DNA of 64,000 nt from Thermohalobaculum sp039026375 (GCA_039026375.1 JBCCML010000018.1:18484-82483), one strand, 5' to 3'. Counted from the stretch's first letter, positions 24,671-34,041 are shown. Numbers and translations are program-made. The notes: generated from the sequence alone by a model not told the origin.

Positions 24671-25981
24671 CTAGCTCATTGCATCAAGCGCCCGTTGTTT
24701 CAGGAGAGCGGCGCCAACGTAGAGAGGCCTCAGCTCTGCGAACGGCAACCGTGTCGCCCGACCACGAAAGGGGGCGGGAATGCTCTCAAGCGGGGCGCCC
24801 GCTATCACATCTGCCAGAAGCCTGCCTCCGACTTGGGCACCGTTTACACCCGAACCATGCCAGCCGAGCGCGTGAAACACGCTTTTGTCGTTTTCCATCG
24901 GGCCGACCGACGGGGTGAGCGCTGTCGTCGCGCAGATTGGTCCCCGCCAAAAGTGATCGATCTGAATGTTTGCCCAGCCGGGAAAGCACTGGCCGATTCG
25001 ACGAACGACGCGCTTTCGCATGGCAGGAGCATTTGCGTCCGCGCCGGTCAAATCACCGCGCAATCCAAACAGTAAGCGATTTTCGGGTAGACGCCGAAGG
25101 TACACCAACAGATTGCGAGTATCGCAGACCGGAGATGCGCCTAGCCAGGGGTGTTGCGCTAGCTCCCCTGCCGTAAGTGGTCTGGTAACAGCGATGTTCG
25201 AGATTACAGGGACAGCACGTGCGTCCATTTCCGGGTATAAGCCGTCGGGGGTGAACCCATTGGTGGCGATCACCACGCGATCGGCCCTGACGGTCCCAAG
25301 CTTTGAGCGCAGGACGTGATGCCCTGCAGTTCGATGCCAGTTTCTGACAGTGCTTCGCGCGTAGACCCGGACGCCGGCGTCCATTGCGGATTGTGCAAGT
25401 GCCCTGACCAGCCTTAGGGGTTGAACCCCAAACCCAGGACGTATCATAACGCCGCCGTCTTGAGCCATATCATCGCGATCAGAGGGTTCAAGAGGTTCAG
25501 CGCTAACGCCTTTCGGAAGGCTTTCCGCTGCCAAAACAGACGCTGCGCGATAGGAATGGGCGTATATTGCTTCGCCGCTTCCCTGCAGCGTGTTCGCCAA
25601 GTTGTTGTTTTCGCAGAAAGCCTTTAAGCGCCCAACACCCTCCAACTGCGCGGCGTGATAGCGGGCGACCTCGTCGCGACCGTGGCGCGCCAGCAATCTT
25701 GCATCGTCAAGTTTGTGCGACGTTAGCCCGACAATGCCGCCGTTCCGGCCGGATGCACCCCAGCCGATATCACCAGCCTCCAGGACGGTGACAGCAATCC
25801 CAAACTCTGCCGGTCGTCTTGCACAGCCCAAACCCGCATAGCCACCGCCAATGATCGCCACATCGGTCGCAATGTCTGTGTCCAGCGGCAGTGGGCTGGC
25901 CCAATCACCGGCATCTGCCCGCCACCAGGTGTCAGGCTGACGGTCAACATCGTACACGTCTGGGGATAGCTGACCCTTCAT
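24671..25981 (-). CDS. FAD-dependent amine/amino-acid oxidoreductase (DAO family)
   Basis: 436 residues from the ATG at 25981; a TTG at 26017 is possible. The FAD dinucleotide-binding motif is TDVAIIGGGYAGLGCARRPAEFGIAVTVLEAG, followed by the flavin-contact GASGRNGGIVG typical of gamma-glutamylputrescine oxidase-like proteins. The C-terminal LTPSVGPMENDKSVFHALGWHGSGVNGAQVGGRLLAD completes the fold. GYAGL-GCARR replaces the usual LSTALHLAE spacing but keeps the glycines. A likely role is oxidation of a secondary amine or polyamine conjugate. Confidence 0.88.
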   Translation of the reverse strand: MKGQLSPDVYDVDRQPDTWWRADAGDWASPLPLDTDIATDVAIIGGGYAGLGCARRPAEFGIAVTVLEAGDIGWGASGRNGGIVGLTSHKLDDARLLARHGRDEVARYHAAQLEGVGRLKAFCENNNLANTLQGSGEAIYAHSYRAASVLAAESLPKGVSAEPLEPSDRDDMAQDGGVMIRPGFGVQPLRLVRALAQSAMDAGVRVYARSTVRNWHRTAGHHVLRSKLGTVRADRVVIATNGFTPDGLYPEMDARAVPVISNIAVTRPLTAGELAQHPWLGASPVCDTRNLLVYLRRLPENRLLFGLRGDLTGADANAPAMRKRVVRRIGQCFPGWANIQIDHFWRGPICATTALTPSVGPMENDKSVFHALGWHGSGVNGAQVGGRLLADVIAGAPLESIPAPFRGRATRLPFAELRPLYVGAALLKQRALDAMS

Positions 25982-26222
25982 GCCCGATGTTTTTGCAGCG
26001 GCCCGATCTGCGGACAAGCCCTTCGGTGCGCCCCCGCGGAAACGGACGAATATCCTACCCCAACACTTGAGCCCAACTGAAGAGGCACAGACAGCAATTT
26101 ATCAGGAGCATTCGCCATGGAAGGTGATTCATGAGAACCCGTCACTAGTCGAAAATCTAGCTCGATATCAAAGACATGAGATTAGATCCGCTCGTACGGC
26201 GAGCTACGCTCCCTCCCCGTCG

Positions 26223-27545
26223 TCACGATAGTAAGGCTGCGTCGAATGGATACCGCGTCATATTCTCGGCTCCGTCCTCGGTGATCAAAACCTGATCTTC
26301 CAACTTCACGCCGTCTCGTCCACCAACGACACCCAGGTAGACCTCGACACACAGCATCATACCTGGCTTCAAAACATAGTCGTTGTTGTACTCGGTCAGA
26401 TCGCAGGGCCATTTGATCGCGGGCCACTCGTCGCACAAACCGACGCCGTGCATCATCGCGCCATAACGCTGGGGGACAAATTCTTCGGCTATTGGATAAC
26501 CTGCCAGGCTAACTTCTCGAAATGTCATGCCAGGTTTGAGCATCTTGACGTTTTCCATGATCAGCGTGTGACCCTCGCGATACAGGCGGCGCTGTTCAGC
26601 GGAGGGCTCATCGGGGCCGATCCACCAAGTGCGGCTAAGGTCAGCACACATGCCATAGACGCCGATCATGTCGGTATCAAAGGCAAAGAGCTCGTTTTCT
26701 TGTAGAATGCGTGGCCCGCACTCTTGCATCCACGGGTTTGTGCGGGGACCGGAATTTAGGATCCGCGTCTCGATCCACTCGCCCCCGCGGATGAAATTCT
26801 CTGACTGCAAAACGGCCCATGCATCCACTTCTGTAATTCCCGGGCGCACCATTTCATGCATGGCGCCCATTGCCTGCTCGCACGCAAAAATGGCACAGCG
26901 CATGGCATTGATCTCATCAGGGCCCTTGATTGCGCGAGTCTTTTCGGTCAGCTCCTCGCCGTCCATCAGCTCCAGCCCCCGGTCTTGGAGAGCCTGGATG
27001 CCGTGCAGCATCATCTTGTCCACAGCCAACCGCCGATTGCTGCCCGAACCGTGCTGGGCCATCAGTTGGACGACTTGGTCGGCCAGCGCATCGGCACGCT
27101 TATGGGCGCCATCGCCTGCGCCAAAGTAGAATAGGCTGGCTTTGTCGCGCACTTCGCTGACCATGGGATTGAACTCGGACAGCATCTCGCAGCGGACGTA
27201 ATCCCATAAAACCATGTAACCATCTGGGAACAATGCACAAAGCCGAAAGGGGTTGTGCGTGTTCCACAGCTGCATATTACTTGAATCAGTGGCATACCGG
27301 ATGTTCAGTGGATCCGTCAGAAGCAGCGCGCCGTAGTCCCATTCGTTCAATGCGGCGACCAATCGGGCGTGCCGGTGTCTGCGCATCTGATCTAGATTGG
27401 GCGGTGTCAATCCGGCCTCGGCCCATTCTTGGAAAGCCAGCGCGGTGGGCCCAATCTCTACACGATCATTGTCGTCGGGTGACCCGTCTGGGCGGACAGG
27501 TACTGCCCCGCCGATCTTTCGGTCGTCCGCGTAATGCTCGTTCAT
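26223..27545 (-). CDS. dddP: M24-fold DMSP lyase DddP-like
   Basis: 440 residues, the length of DddP. The N-terminal DGSPDDNDRVEIGPTALAFQEWA, LLTDPLNIRYATDSSNMQLWNTHNPFR and GGEWIETRILNSGPRTNPWMQECGPRI are very close to what I recall of roseobacter DddP, which cleaves dimethylsulfoniopropionate to DMS and acrylate. The metal-site residues of that M24-fold enzyme appear present: the Asp pair in FAFDTDMIG, Asp in CADLSRTW, His and Asp in MMHGVGLCDEWP, Glu in LCVEVYLG and in KLEDQV. GGGAGG precedes the ATG. A DddP-like paralogue with another substrate is the main alternative. Confidence 0.78.
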   Translation of the reverse strand: MNEHYADDRKIGGAVPVRPDGSPDDNDRVEIGPTALAFQEWAEAGLTPPNLDQMRRHRHARLVAALNEWDYGALLLTDPLNIRYATDSSNMQLWNTHNPFRLCALFPDGYMVLWDYVRCEMLSEFNPMVSEVRDKASLFYFGAGDGAHKRADALADQVVQLMAQHGSGSNRRLAVDKMMLHGIQALQDRGLELMDGEELTEKTRAIKGPDEINAMRCAIFACEQAMGAMHEMVRPGITEVDAWAVLQSENFIRGGEWIETRILNSGPRTNPWMQECGPRILQENELFAFDTDMIGVYGMCADLSRTWWIGPDEPSAEQRRLYREGHTLIMENVKMLKPGMTFREVSLAGYPIAEEFVPQRYGAMMHGVGLCDEWPAIKWPCDLTEYNNDYVLKPGMMLCVEVYLGVVGGRDGVKLEDQVLITEDGAENMTRYPFDAALLS

Positions 27546-27701
27546 TCGGGCCTCCCTAGTTGGCAAAAAGGTTAGCTTGGGGCTGCGACGCTTCTGCGCT
27601 AAAAACGGCGTTGAGGCGTCGCATACGGATAAATCGCTGTGCTGTGCTTGGCCCCTGTACTGGTAGTTGACAGTGTCGGGCGCGGCGAGGAAACCCAAGG
27701 C

Positions 27702-28913
27702 ATGGATCCCGTTCAGCGGCAATACGAGGCTTATCCCTACCCGGCGCGCGACCCTGCCGACGAGGTGAAACGTCTGATTGAAGGGTCGCCAAGTCACCCG
27801 GTCGAGATTGATCACTACCTCTTTCAGGGTCGGCGTGATTGGTCTGAGCCGTTTCGTGCCCTCGTGGCTGGGGGAGGCACGGGGGACGGTTTGATCATGT
27901 TGTCGCAGAAGCTCAGCGATATCGGCTGCCCGGCGGAAGTTACCTATATCGACATGTCTGTTGCGAGTCGCCAGATTGCAGAGGCAAGGGCAAGTGCCCG
28001 AGGCCTTAAAGTCAACTTTATCACTGGGGATTTATTGAGCGCACCAGAGCTCGGCACCTTCGATTACATTGATTGCTGCGGTGTCTTGCACCATTTGCCA
28101 GATCCGGACGCGGGCTTTCGTGCACTGGCGCAGGCACTATCACCCGAGGGTGGTATGGGTTGCATGGTCTATGCGCCATACGGTCGTTCGGGCGTTTACC
28201 CCATTCAGGACGCGTTCAAGACGTTGTTCGAGGGGCTATCGCCCGAGACAAAGGTTGCTGCTGCACAAGCGGTGTTGGATGACTTGCCTGACGCTCATCC
28301 CTTTGCCCGCAATCAGGTGCTTGGCGATCACCAGACGTCGCACGCGGGGCTCTATGATCTTTTACTGCACAGCTGCGATCGCGCGTACACCATCACCGAA
28401 TTTGCGCATGCGCTGACCCGGGCGGGACTTGGTCTGGTGTCGGTGCTTGGCCGTCAGCGCTACGATCCCGGCGATTATGACTGGTCAGCAGGCGAGCTTG
28501 GCGCGCGGCTGAAAGAACTGACGCCTTTGCAGAGGCTGGCGGTGGGCGAGCAGCTGTCCGGGACGATAAAAACACATATCGTCTACGCTACACAGGCGGG
28601 ACGCGAGGATAAGGCCGAGGCACGCCCGACCAAGCCTACCCTGGTGCCGCATTTGGCTGGGGTCGACCCGAGGGCGCTGGCCCATCAGATCCATCAACAC
28701 GGGGGGTTCACCGCGACCGAGGATGGGCAGAATCTCTCAGTTAACGTGCCCCGCGCTGCTGCACCTATGATTGCCCGGGTCGACGGAAGGACTCCGCTAG
28801 GTGCGATTGCGGCGGGGCAGGACTGGTTAGCGTTTTCGGCGACATGGGCACCAGCGCACCGAGCTCTTACCAGCATGAACTTACTGCATTACTCGACCGG
28901 GGCGCGGCGATGA
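27702..28913 (+). CDS. Class I SAM-dependent methyltransferase
   Basis: 403 residues. QRQYEAYPYPARDP at the N-terminus is a known lead-in of a subset of bacterial methyltransferases. VAGGGTGDGLIMLSQKL is motif I, YIDMS the motif II region, and FDYIDCCGVLHHLPDPDAGFRALAQALSPEGGM motifs IV-VI. The roughly 150-residue C-terminal part is less conserved. The ATG overlap (ATGA) with the next gene shows tight coupling to the N-demethylase-like protein. The gene is divergent from dddP. Confidence 0.82.
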   Translation: MDPVQRQYEAYPYPARDPADEVKRLIEGSPSHPVEIDHYLFQGRRDWSEPFRALVAGGGTGDGLIMLSQKLSDIGCPAEVTYIDMSVASRQIAEARASARGLKVNFITGDLLSAPELGTFDYIDCCGVLHHLPDPDAGFRALAQALSPEGGMGCMVYAPYGRSGVYPIQDAFKTLFEGLSPETKVAAAQAVLDDLPDAHPFARNQVLGDHQTSHAGLYDLLLHSCDRAYTITEFAHALTRAGLGLVSVLGRQRYDPGDYDWSAGELGARLKELTPLQRLAVGEQLSGTIKTHIVYATQAGREDKAEARPTKPTLVPHLAGVDPRALAHQIHQHGGFTATEDGQNLSVNVPRAAAPMIARVDGRTPLGAIAAGQDWLAFSATWAPAHRALTSMNLLHYSTGARR

Positions 28914-29809
28914 TCCTGCTGGAGCATGCGCCTTATGCACCCTTCTTGAGTCGTCGTACCCGGCATCCACCTGGTCTGTCGCCGCTGAAACTTGCCGACT
29001 GGACGGTCCAGCACGCTGACTTCGCGGCCCAAATGGCCTATCGCGGATCGCTGATGAAAGAGAAGCGGGACGTAGTGCTCGCGGATGATGATACCGAGGC
29101 CGCCCAGGAATTGTTGAATCTGGTTCTGGCTCACGTAGAAGAACGCCCCGGCTTCTCAGTTGGGGCGCAGGTGATGCGCCCCGATGGCGTCAAGGTTGCC
29201 CTCGACCGCAGAGACCCGCTGGTGACCGTGGGGAACGTGGTGGCCGAGGACTTTTGTCTACTTCGTGCCGACCCACGATCGGGTGAGTATCGCCTAACCG
29301 CTGCAGTTCTTTGTTTTCCATCTCGCTGGCTGCTCTCGGAGAAGTTGGGCCAGGCGCTGACGGAGATCCACGCACCCGTTCCAGACTATGACGACAGACT
29401 GGCACGGCGTGTTGGGGCAATGTTTGCTGAACTACGCGTATCCACCCCTTTGGTGCGGATTAACTGGCTCGTTCATGCTGTGCCTGAGCTACACTTACCC
29501 ATGGGGCACTCCGACAAATTGTTCCAGCTCGCGGATCCGACCGGACCGTTTTACTTGCGCACAGAACGCCAAACTCTGCGGCGTATGCCAGAAACTGGAG
29601 CCATTGCTTTCGGGATCAAAACGTCGATCACGCCCATCGCTAATCTGACTGCGGTGGAGGCAAACGGCTTGGCCCGAGCGCTGGAGGGATTGGATGAAGC
29701 TGCAATGGCTTACCGCGCTGGGGCGCATGTTCTGGGCAATGCTGTTTTTGCGTTGGATCGCGTAGCTTGCGGCGATGCGCGCGGCACGCCATGTTCGGAG
29801 AAATCTTGA
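28910..29809 (+). CDS. Heme-dependent oxidative N-demethylase-like (DUF3445) protein
   Basis: 299 residues. PLKLADWTVQHADFAAQMAYRGSLMKEKRDVVLA near the N-terminus, then DPLVTVGNVVAEDFCLLRADP, LTAAVLCFPSRWLLSEKLGQALTEIHAPVPDYDDRLARRVGAMF and LRTERQTLRRMPETGAIAFGIKTSITPI, are the DUF3445 blocks. The family includes the alpha subunit of a heme-dependent oxidative N-demethylase. The start at ATG 28910 overlaps the methyltransferase stop; a longer start at 28844 lacks homology. Confidence 0.83.
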   Translation: MILLEHAPYAPFLSRRTRHPPGLSPLKLADWTVQHADFAAQMAYRGSLMKEKRDVVLADDDTEAAQELLNLVLAHVEERPGFSVGAQVMRPDGVKVALDRRDPLVTVGNVVAEDFCLLRADPRSGEYRLTAAVLCFPSRWLLSEKLGQALTEIHAPVPDYDDRLARRVGAMFAELRVSTPLVRINWLVHAVPELHLPMGHSDKLFQLADPTGPFYLRTERQTLRRMPETGAIAFGIKTSITPIANLTAVEANGLARALEGLDEAAMAYRAGAHVLGNAVFALDRVACGDARGTPCSEKS

Positions 29810-29821
29810 CAGGAGAGTATC

Positions 29822-31024
29822 ATGTCTGATCATAGCCCGGAAGCCCGCACAACCCAGGAACCGATCGCGATCGTTGGGGCTGCGCGCACCCCCATGGGCG
29901 GCTTTCAGGGCGAATTGGCACCGAAAACCGCGCCGGAATTGGGCTCGGTTGCGATTGAAGCTGTCCTCCAGCGGGGTGGCGTCGCCCCTGCGCACGTTAG
30001 TGAGGTGCTTATGGGTTGCGTCCTTCCAGCAGGCCTTGGGCAGGCCCCTGCGCGGCAAGCAGCGTTTGGCGCAGGACTGGGGGAAGACGTGCCTTGCACC
30101 ACGGTAAACAAGATGTGCGGCAGTGGCATGAAGACCGTGATGATGGCCATGGACGGCCTGCGCGCGGGTGAAGGTAATGTGGTTGTTGCGGGCGGCATGG
30201 AATCCATGACGAACGCGCCATATATGGTGCCCAAGATGCGAAGTGGTGCTCGTATCGGGCATGCGCAGATGATGGATCACATGTTTCTGGACGGGCTGGA
30301 GGACGCCTACGAGACCGGGCGTTTGATGGGCAGTTTTGCCGAAGACTGCGCCGAGGAATACCAATTCACGCGCGAAGAGCAGGACGCGTACGCCATTGCC
30401 TCGCTGGAGGCGGCACTTTCCGCCCAGCAGGGCGGCGTCTTCGACCGGGAAGTTGCCGGCGTGCAGGTTGTTACCCGCAAGGGTGAAAGGCTGATCGCAA
30501 TCGATGAACAGCCCCGCAACGCCCGCCCAGATAAAATCCCAACGCTGAAGCCCGCCTTTAAAAAGGACGGGACCATTACTCCGGCCAACGCATCGTCGAT
30601 TTCGGACGGCGCTGCTGCTCTGGCCCTTATGCGTGCCAGAGACGCCGATGGCCGCGCCCGCGCTCAAATTGTTGCCCATGCCAGCCATGCCCAAGCGCCG
30701 GGGCGCTTTGCCACCGCGCCAATTCCTGCGATGCAAAAGGTCCTGGAGCGCGCTGGCTGGGAGCTAGGCGATGTTGACCTTTGGGAGATCAATGAAGCCT
30801 TCGCCGTTGTGCCGATGGCTGCCGCTCGCGAAATGGGGATCCCCCGAGAAAAGCTCAATGTGAACGGCGGGGCATGCGCGCTTGGGCATCCAATCGGTGC
30901 TTCGGGCGCGCGTATCATCGTCACGCTGTTGCATGAGATGGAGCGTCGTGACGTCAAACGCGGGATCGCGAGTCTTTGCATAGGTGGCGGTGAGGGCACC
31001 GCCGTGGCAATCGAGCGCGTGTAA
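29822..31024 (+). CDS. Acetyl-CoA C-acyltransferase (thiolase)
   Basis: 400-residue thiolase. The acylated Cys is in NKMCGSGMKTVMMA, the His in NVNGGACALGHPIGASGAR and the second Cys in LCIGGGEGTA; NEAFA is intact. It catalyses condensation of two acetyl-CoA or the reverse cleavage of 3-oxoacyl-CoA. AGGAG precedes the ATG. It is 12 bp downstream of the DUF3445 gene and probably in the same transcript. Whether it serves beta-oxidation or PHB metabolism is not decidable here. Confidence 0.95.
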   Translation: MSDHSPEARTTQEPIAIVGAARTPMGGFQGELAPKTAPELGSVAIEAVLQRGGVAPAHVSEVLMGCVLPAGLGQAPARQAAFGAGLGEDVPCTTVNKMCGSGMKTVMMAMDGLRAGEGNVVVAGGMESMTNAPYMVPKMRSGARIGHAQMMDHMFLDGLEDAYETGRLMGSFAEDCAEEYQFTREEQDAYAIASLEAALSAQQGGVFDREVAGVQVVTRKGERLIAIDEQPRNARPDKIPTLKPAFKKDGTITPANASSISDGAAALALMRARDADGRARAQIVAHASHAQAPGRFATAPIPAMQKVLERAGWELGDVDLWEINEAFAVVPMAAAREMGIPREKLNVNGGACALGHPIGASGARIIVTLLHEMERRDVKRGIASLCIGGGEGTAVAIERV

Positions 31025-31092
31025 AGATCGCCAAGATTGACCGCGCTAAGTGCCGCCCCATCCTCTCGCGGAGCAAATCTGGGAGAGGCTTG

Positions 31093-31677
31093 ATGCTCAG
31101 ACTGTTCACCGTCGCCGTCGCATTGACGTTCACTCTGATGTCACCAGCAGTTGGCGCTCCAAAAACTTACAAGATCGACCCTGATCACGCGGCGATCGCC
31201 TTTTTTGTCAAACATATCGGCTATGCGCGAACGCTGGGTCAGTTTCTGACCACGGAAGGCGAGTTCATCTACAACGAAGAGACACAGGAACTGGGTGAGG
31301 TGTCTATCCGCGTGGACGCTGCCTCGGTCTTCTCGAACCACGAGCGGCGCGACGGGCATATCCGCAACAGGGATTTTCTGCACGTTGAGGAACATCCGAC
31401 GATTACCTTCACGGCGACTGGTGGTGAGGCGGCGAGTGAGACGTCAGGCACAGTTACGGGCGACTTGACCATTCGCGGGGTGACCCGACCTGTCACCCTG
31501 GACGTCACGCTGAACCGCGCTGCACCTTATCCTTTCGGCCACAAGCGCCAAACGCTTGGGATTTCGGCCAGGGCCGTGATCAAACGATCTGAGTTTGGCA
31601 TGACCTATGCACTGCCCGACCTGGTTGGTGACGAAGTCGAGTTGTTGATCGAAGTCGAAGCGATCCAGCAGGATTGA
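31093..31677 (+). CDS. YceI family periplasmic protein
   Basis: 194 residues with a signal peptide (LRLFTVAVALTFTLMSPAVGA) cut near residue 22. YKIDPDHAAIAFFVKHIGYARTLGQF, VFSNHERRDGHIRNRDFLHVEEHPTITF and GDLTIRGVTRPVTLDVTLN are the YceI lipocalin-like blocks, a fold that binds isoprenoid or amphiphilic ligands. The ATG at 31093 follows GGGAGAGG; a TTG directly before it is less likely. Confidence 0.93.
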   Translation: MLRLFTVAVALTFTLMSPAVGAPKTYKIDPDHAAIAFFVKHIGYARTLGQFLTTEGEFIYNEETQELGEVSIRVDAASVFSNHERRDGHIRNRDFLHVEEHPTITFTATGGEAASETSGTVTGDLTIRGVTRPVTLDVTLNRAAPYPFGHKRQTLGISARAVIKRSEFGMTYALPDLVGDEVELLIEVEAIQQD

Positions 31678-31706
31678 CTGGACCGCGACGGGCCAAGGAA
31701 GACACC

Positions 31707-32372
31707 GTGACCGACGCGTTGAAGCTGGGTGAAGCACCCGACTGGCTCTACTTGTTGCGCGAAATCAGGGAGCTCTATCGGCGCTCCGGGGCTGGCGGAT
31801 CAGCGAAGATTCGTACCCATCAGCGTGTGGTGCGTGAGGCGATCTCCAAGACGATTGCTGACAATCCGGCGGTTGTGATCGCAGAGCGCGAGGACAAGCC
31901 TGTGACCGCGCATCTGCGGCGGGCTGTGGACAACGGGCGTTCGGGCCCGATGTGGCCGTTGATCCGGGCGCTTGATGCCGTGTTGCCACATCTTTCATGG
32001 CTCTACGGCTATGATAAAGTTCCGCGCGGACTTACTAAGAAGTACGCCTTCGCTGAGATAGCCGGGGGTCGCGGCCCTGTGGTAAGTCCCGGTGTAACTC
32101 TGGGACTGGTCCTATTCGGGCCAAAGTGCACGTACCCCGCGCACGCACATGACGGGCTGACAGAAAGCTACTATGTCCTCTCAGGCACAGTCAGCGAAAA
32201 CGATGCAGGTGTTTGGGCGCCCGGTTCGCTGATCTTTAATCCGCCAGGTACGATGCACCGGATCACTGTCTCTGACCGAGAGCCGGCAGCTTTGCTCTAT
32301 GCCTGGCACGGCTCCGTCAACAAACTCGCCGATCAGAAGATGGTCTTTAGCCGAAAGAAAAAGGCAGGCTGA
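31707..32372 (+). CDS. dddL: Cupin-type DMSP lyase DddL-like
   Basis: 221 residues. The N-terminal APDWLYLLREIRELYR and SAKIRTHQRVVRE and the central LSWLYGYDKVPRGLTKKYAFAEIAG, together with GPVVSPGVTLGLVLFGP, match my memory of DddL. The cupin metal motif YPAHAHDGLTESYYVLSG (two His, Glu, Tyr) plus NPPGTMHRI gives the fourth ligand. DddL cleaves DMSP to DMS and acrylate. The GTG at 31707 is chosen after AAGGAA; the frame is open upstream to overlap YceI. DddQ-type lyases are the closest alternative. Confidence 0.82.
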   Translation: MTDALKLGEAPDWLYLLREIRELYRRSGAGGSAKIRTHQRVVREAISKTIADNPAVVIAEREDKPVTAHLRRAVDNGRSGPMWPLIRALDAVLPHLSWLYGYDKVPRGLTKKYAFAEIAGGRGPVVSPGVTLGLVLFGPKCTYPAHAHDGLTESYYVLSGTVSENDAGVWAPGSLIFNPPGTMHRITVSDREPAALLYAWHGSVNKLADQKMVFSRKKKAG

Positions 32373-32477
32373 CCGGCCATTTTGCGTCGGGGATGTTGTG
32401 GGCCACACCGCTCTCGCAGTATGTTGCTGTCGATTGTAAACAACCGTCGATTCAACGACGCAGAACGGTGATCAAGA

Positions 32478-32873
32478 ATGAAACGTGTTAAGGACATGGT
32501 GGCCGAGGCCAACGAGATCGTTGATCACGAGCCCGCGGCTCAGCTTTTGGAACAGCATGGGGCGGCAGGCGTCACGTTTGTCGACCTACGCGACGTGCGC
32601 GAGTTAGAACGTGACGGCATGATACCGGGCGCATTTCATGTGCCACGTGGCATGTTGGAGTTCTGGATCGACCCGGAATCGCCGTATGCGAAAGAGCAGT
32701 TTCAGCAGGGTGGCAAGTTCATCTTCTACTGTGCGTCGGGTTGGCGCTCGGCACTTTCGGCAAAGGTCGCGCAGGAAATGGGTCTCGAAGGCGTCAGCCA
32801 CATCTCGGACGGGTTCGGTGGTTGGAAGAAAGCCGGTGGCCCGATTGGGGAGAGGGCTTCTAAGAAAGGATGA
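32478..32873 (+). CDS. Rhodanese-like domain protein
   Basis: 131 residues, a single rhodanese domain. VTFVDLRDVRELERDGMIPGAFHVPRG is the CH2A-type N-terminal half. The active-site loop FYCASGWRSALSA holds the catalytic Cys with a six-residue sulfur-accepting loop, and HISDGFGGWKKAGGP closes the domain. It moves sulfane sulfur to thiol acceptors. It is cytoplasmic, with no signal peptide. Confidence 0.92.
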   Translation: MKRVKDMVAEANEIVDHEPAAQLLEQHGAAGVTFVDLRDVRELERDGMIPGAFHVPRGMLEFWIDPESPYAKEQFQQGGKFIFYCASGWRSALSAKVAQEMGLEGVSHISDGFGGWKKAGGPIGERASKKG

Positions 32874-32906
32874 ACGCCCGGCCTCCTAGTTAAGATTCCA
32901 GAAAGT

Positions 32907-32922
32907 TGTTTCACGTGAAACA
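32907..32922. promoter_or_regulatory. parS centromere-like site
   Basis: TGTTTCACGTGAAACA is a perfect 16-bp palindrome identical to the ParB-binding parS sequence of alphaproteobacteria as I know it. It sits in the noncoding gap between two convergent genes. It nucleates ParB loading and SMC recruitment, and such sites cluster near the replication origin. parA and parB themselves are not in this window. Confidence 0.92.
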
Positions 32923-33057
32923 CTTAACGGAAAATGTTCAGGTGTCAGAATTGAAATCGGCTGGCCGCAAACACGCGCACTCGGTGCTCGAGTTGTCAAA
33001 GATTTAGATTTCAAAATCCAGGCAGCCTTGCGGTAGCGCGCCACGCCGCCATAGCTG

Positions 33058-33924
33058 TCAGGCACGTTTCAGAATCGCCCCCGCCTCCGACAGCATCGTC
33101 TTGGAGACCGCCGCATACGCGAGATGCAAGCGGTCTTCGACAAACAACGTAGTCGATGACCCGTCGGTTGCTGACAAAGAGACATCGCTGCCTTGCCAAA
33201 CACTGGCCCGGGATACAGCGACCGAGATCTCCCCACGATCAATGGCAGCCTTAATGTCTGCGATCATATCGTCACGCTGCCCTAGGATCGCAGCCTCGCG
33301 GCTCAGCCGTCGGCTTTTCTCGAACGCGTTGATGGTTTCGGGATCCAGAACCCCTTCGAAGAGCTTCAACACGGAACCTTTGGCTTCTTCACTTGCGCGC
33401 TCTGCTGCCAGTTCTGCTCTCAATCGGGCATCGACCTGTGCCGCGATGGCCTGGTCTACGTAATCCTGGGCGTCCTGTTCAGAGACGAACTGCGGCGTCG
33501 ACACACCGGGATCTGTGGTGAACGCCTTCGAGAGGCGCAGGGCTGCCTCAAACGCGGTAAGCGCGTCGGCGAGTGTCGGCGATACGGTAGCGCGAACCTC
33601 AGGTGACCGCAGGGCGTCCAAGTCGTCCAACTCAACTCTAGTCTCCTTTGCATAGACACCCAACAGCATCTGCTCGATATCTTGGAGGTTTCGCGCAATT
33701 TGCGCGTCGATCCGCTGCCCGAGGGTTTTGCGTAAGGTCTGAGAATCCTGCGGAAGATAGAGTCCTGGGTCGACGTCGTTGATCACACCAGAAGGCGTCA
33801 ACGTTGGGCGCACCTCTCCCGGCTGGGTGAAACTCACCGATGTAACCTGTGTGACCCTGCCGACCTGCACCGCCGACGCATGTGCAGACGCGCTAAATGA
33901 TCCAAGTTCCAACCCCAGCGTCAT
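33058..33924 (-). CDS. Conserved-looking hypothetical protein
   Basis: 288 residues, soluble, no signal peptide or transmembrane segment. The middle part (about 70-200) is rich in Ala, Glu, Asp and Arg and probably helical, including QDAQDYVDQAIAAQVDARLRAELAAERASEEAKGS. The C-terminus GDVSLSATDGSSTTLFVEDRLHLAYA looks beta-rich. I do not recognise the family. A GGGGGG-rich ribosome-binding site precedes the ATG. It stands alone, convergent with the rhodanese gene across parS. Confidence 0.7.
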   Translation of the reverse strand: MTLGLELGSFSASAHASAVQVGRVTQVTSVSFTQPGEVRPTLTPSGVINDVDPGLYLPQDSQTLRKTLGQRIDAQIARNLQDIEQMLLGVYAKETRVELDDLDALRSPEVRATVSPTLADALTAFEAALRLSKAFTTDPGVSTPQFVSEQDAQDYVDQAIAAQVDARLRAELAAERASEEAKGSVLKLFEGVLDPETINAFEKSRRLSREAAILGQRDDMIADIKAAIDRGEISVAVSRASVWQGSDVSLSATDGSSTTLFVEDRLHLAYAAVSKTMLSEAGAILKRA

Positions 33925-34041
33925 GGTCGTCCCCCCTTACGCGACCGCATACCCCTAGCGCGAACTCGGAAAGACAGGGTAAACCAACGTGAACCACAGC
34001 TGTGCGGTAGCCCCCCAGCCAAACGACTTGAAAGAGCTAAA

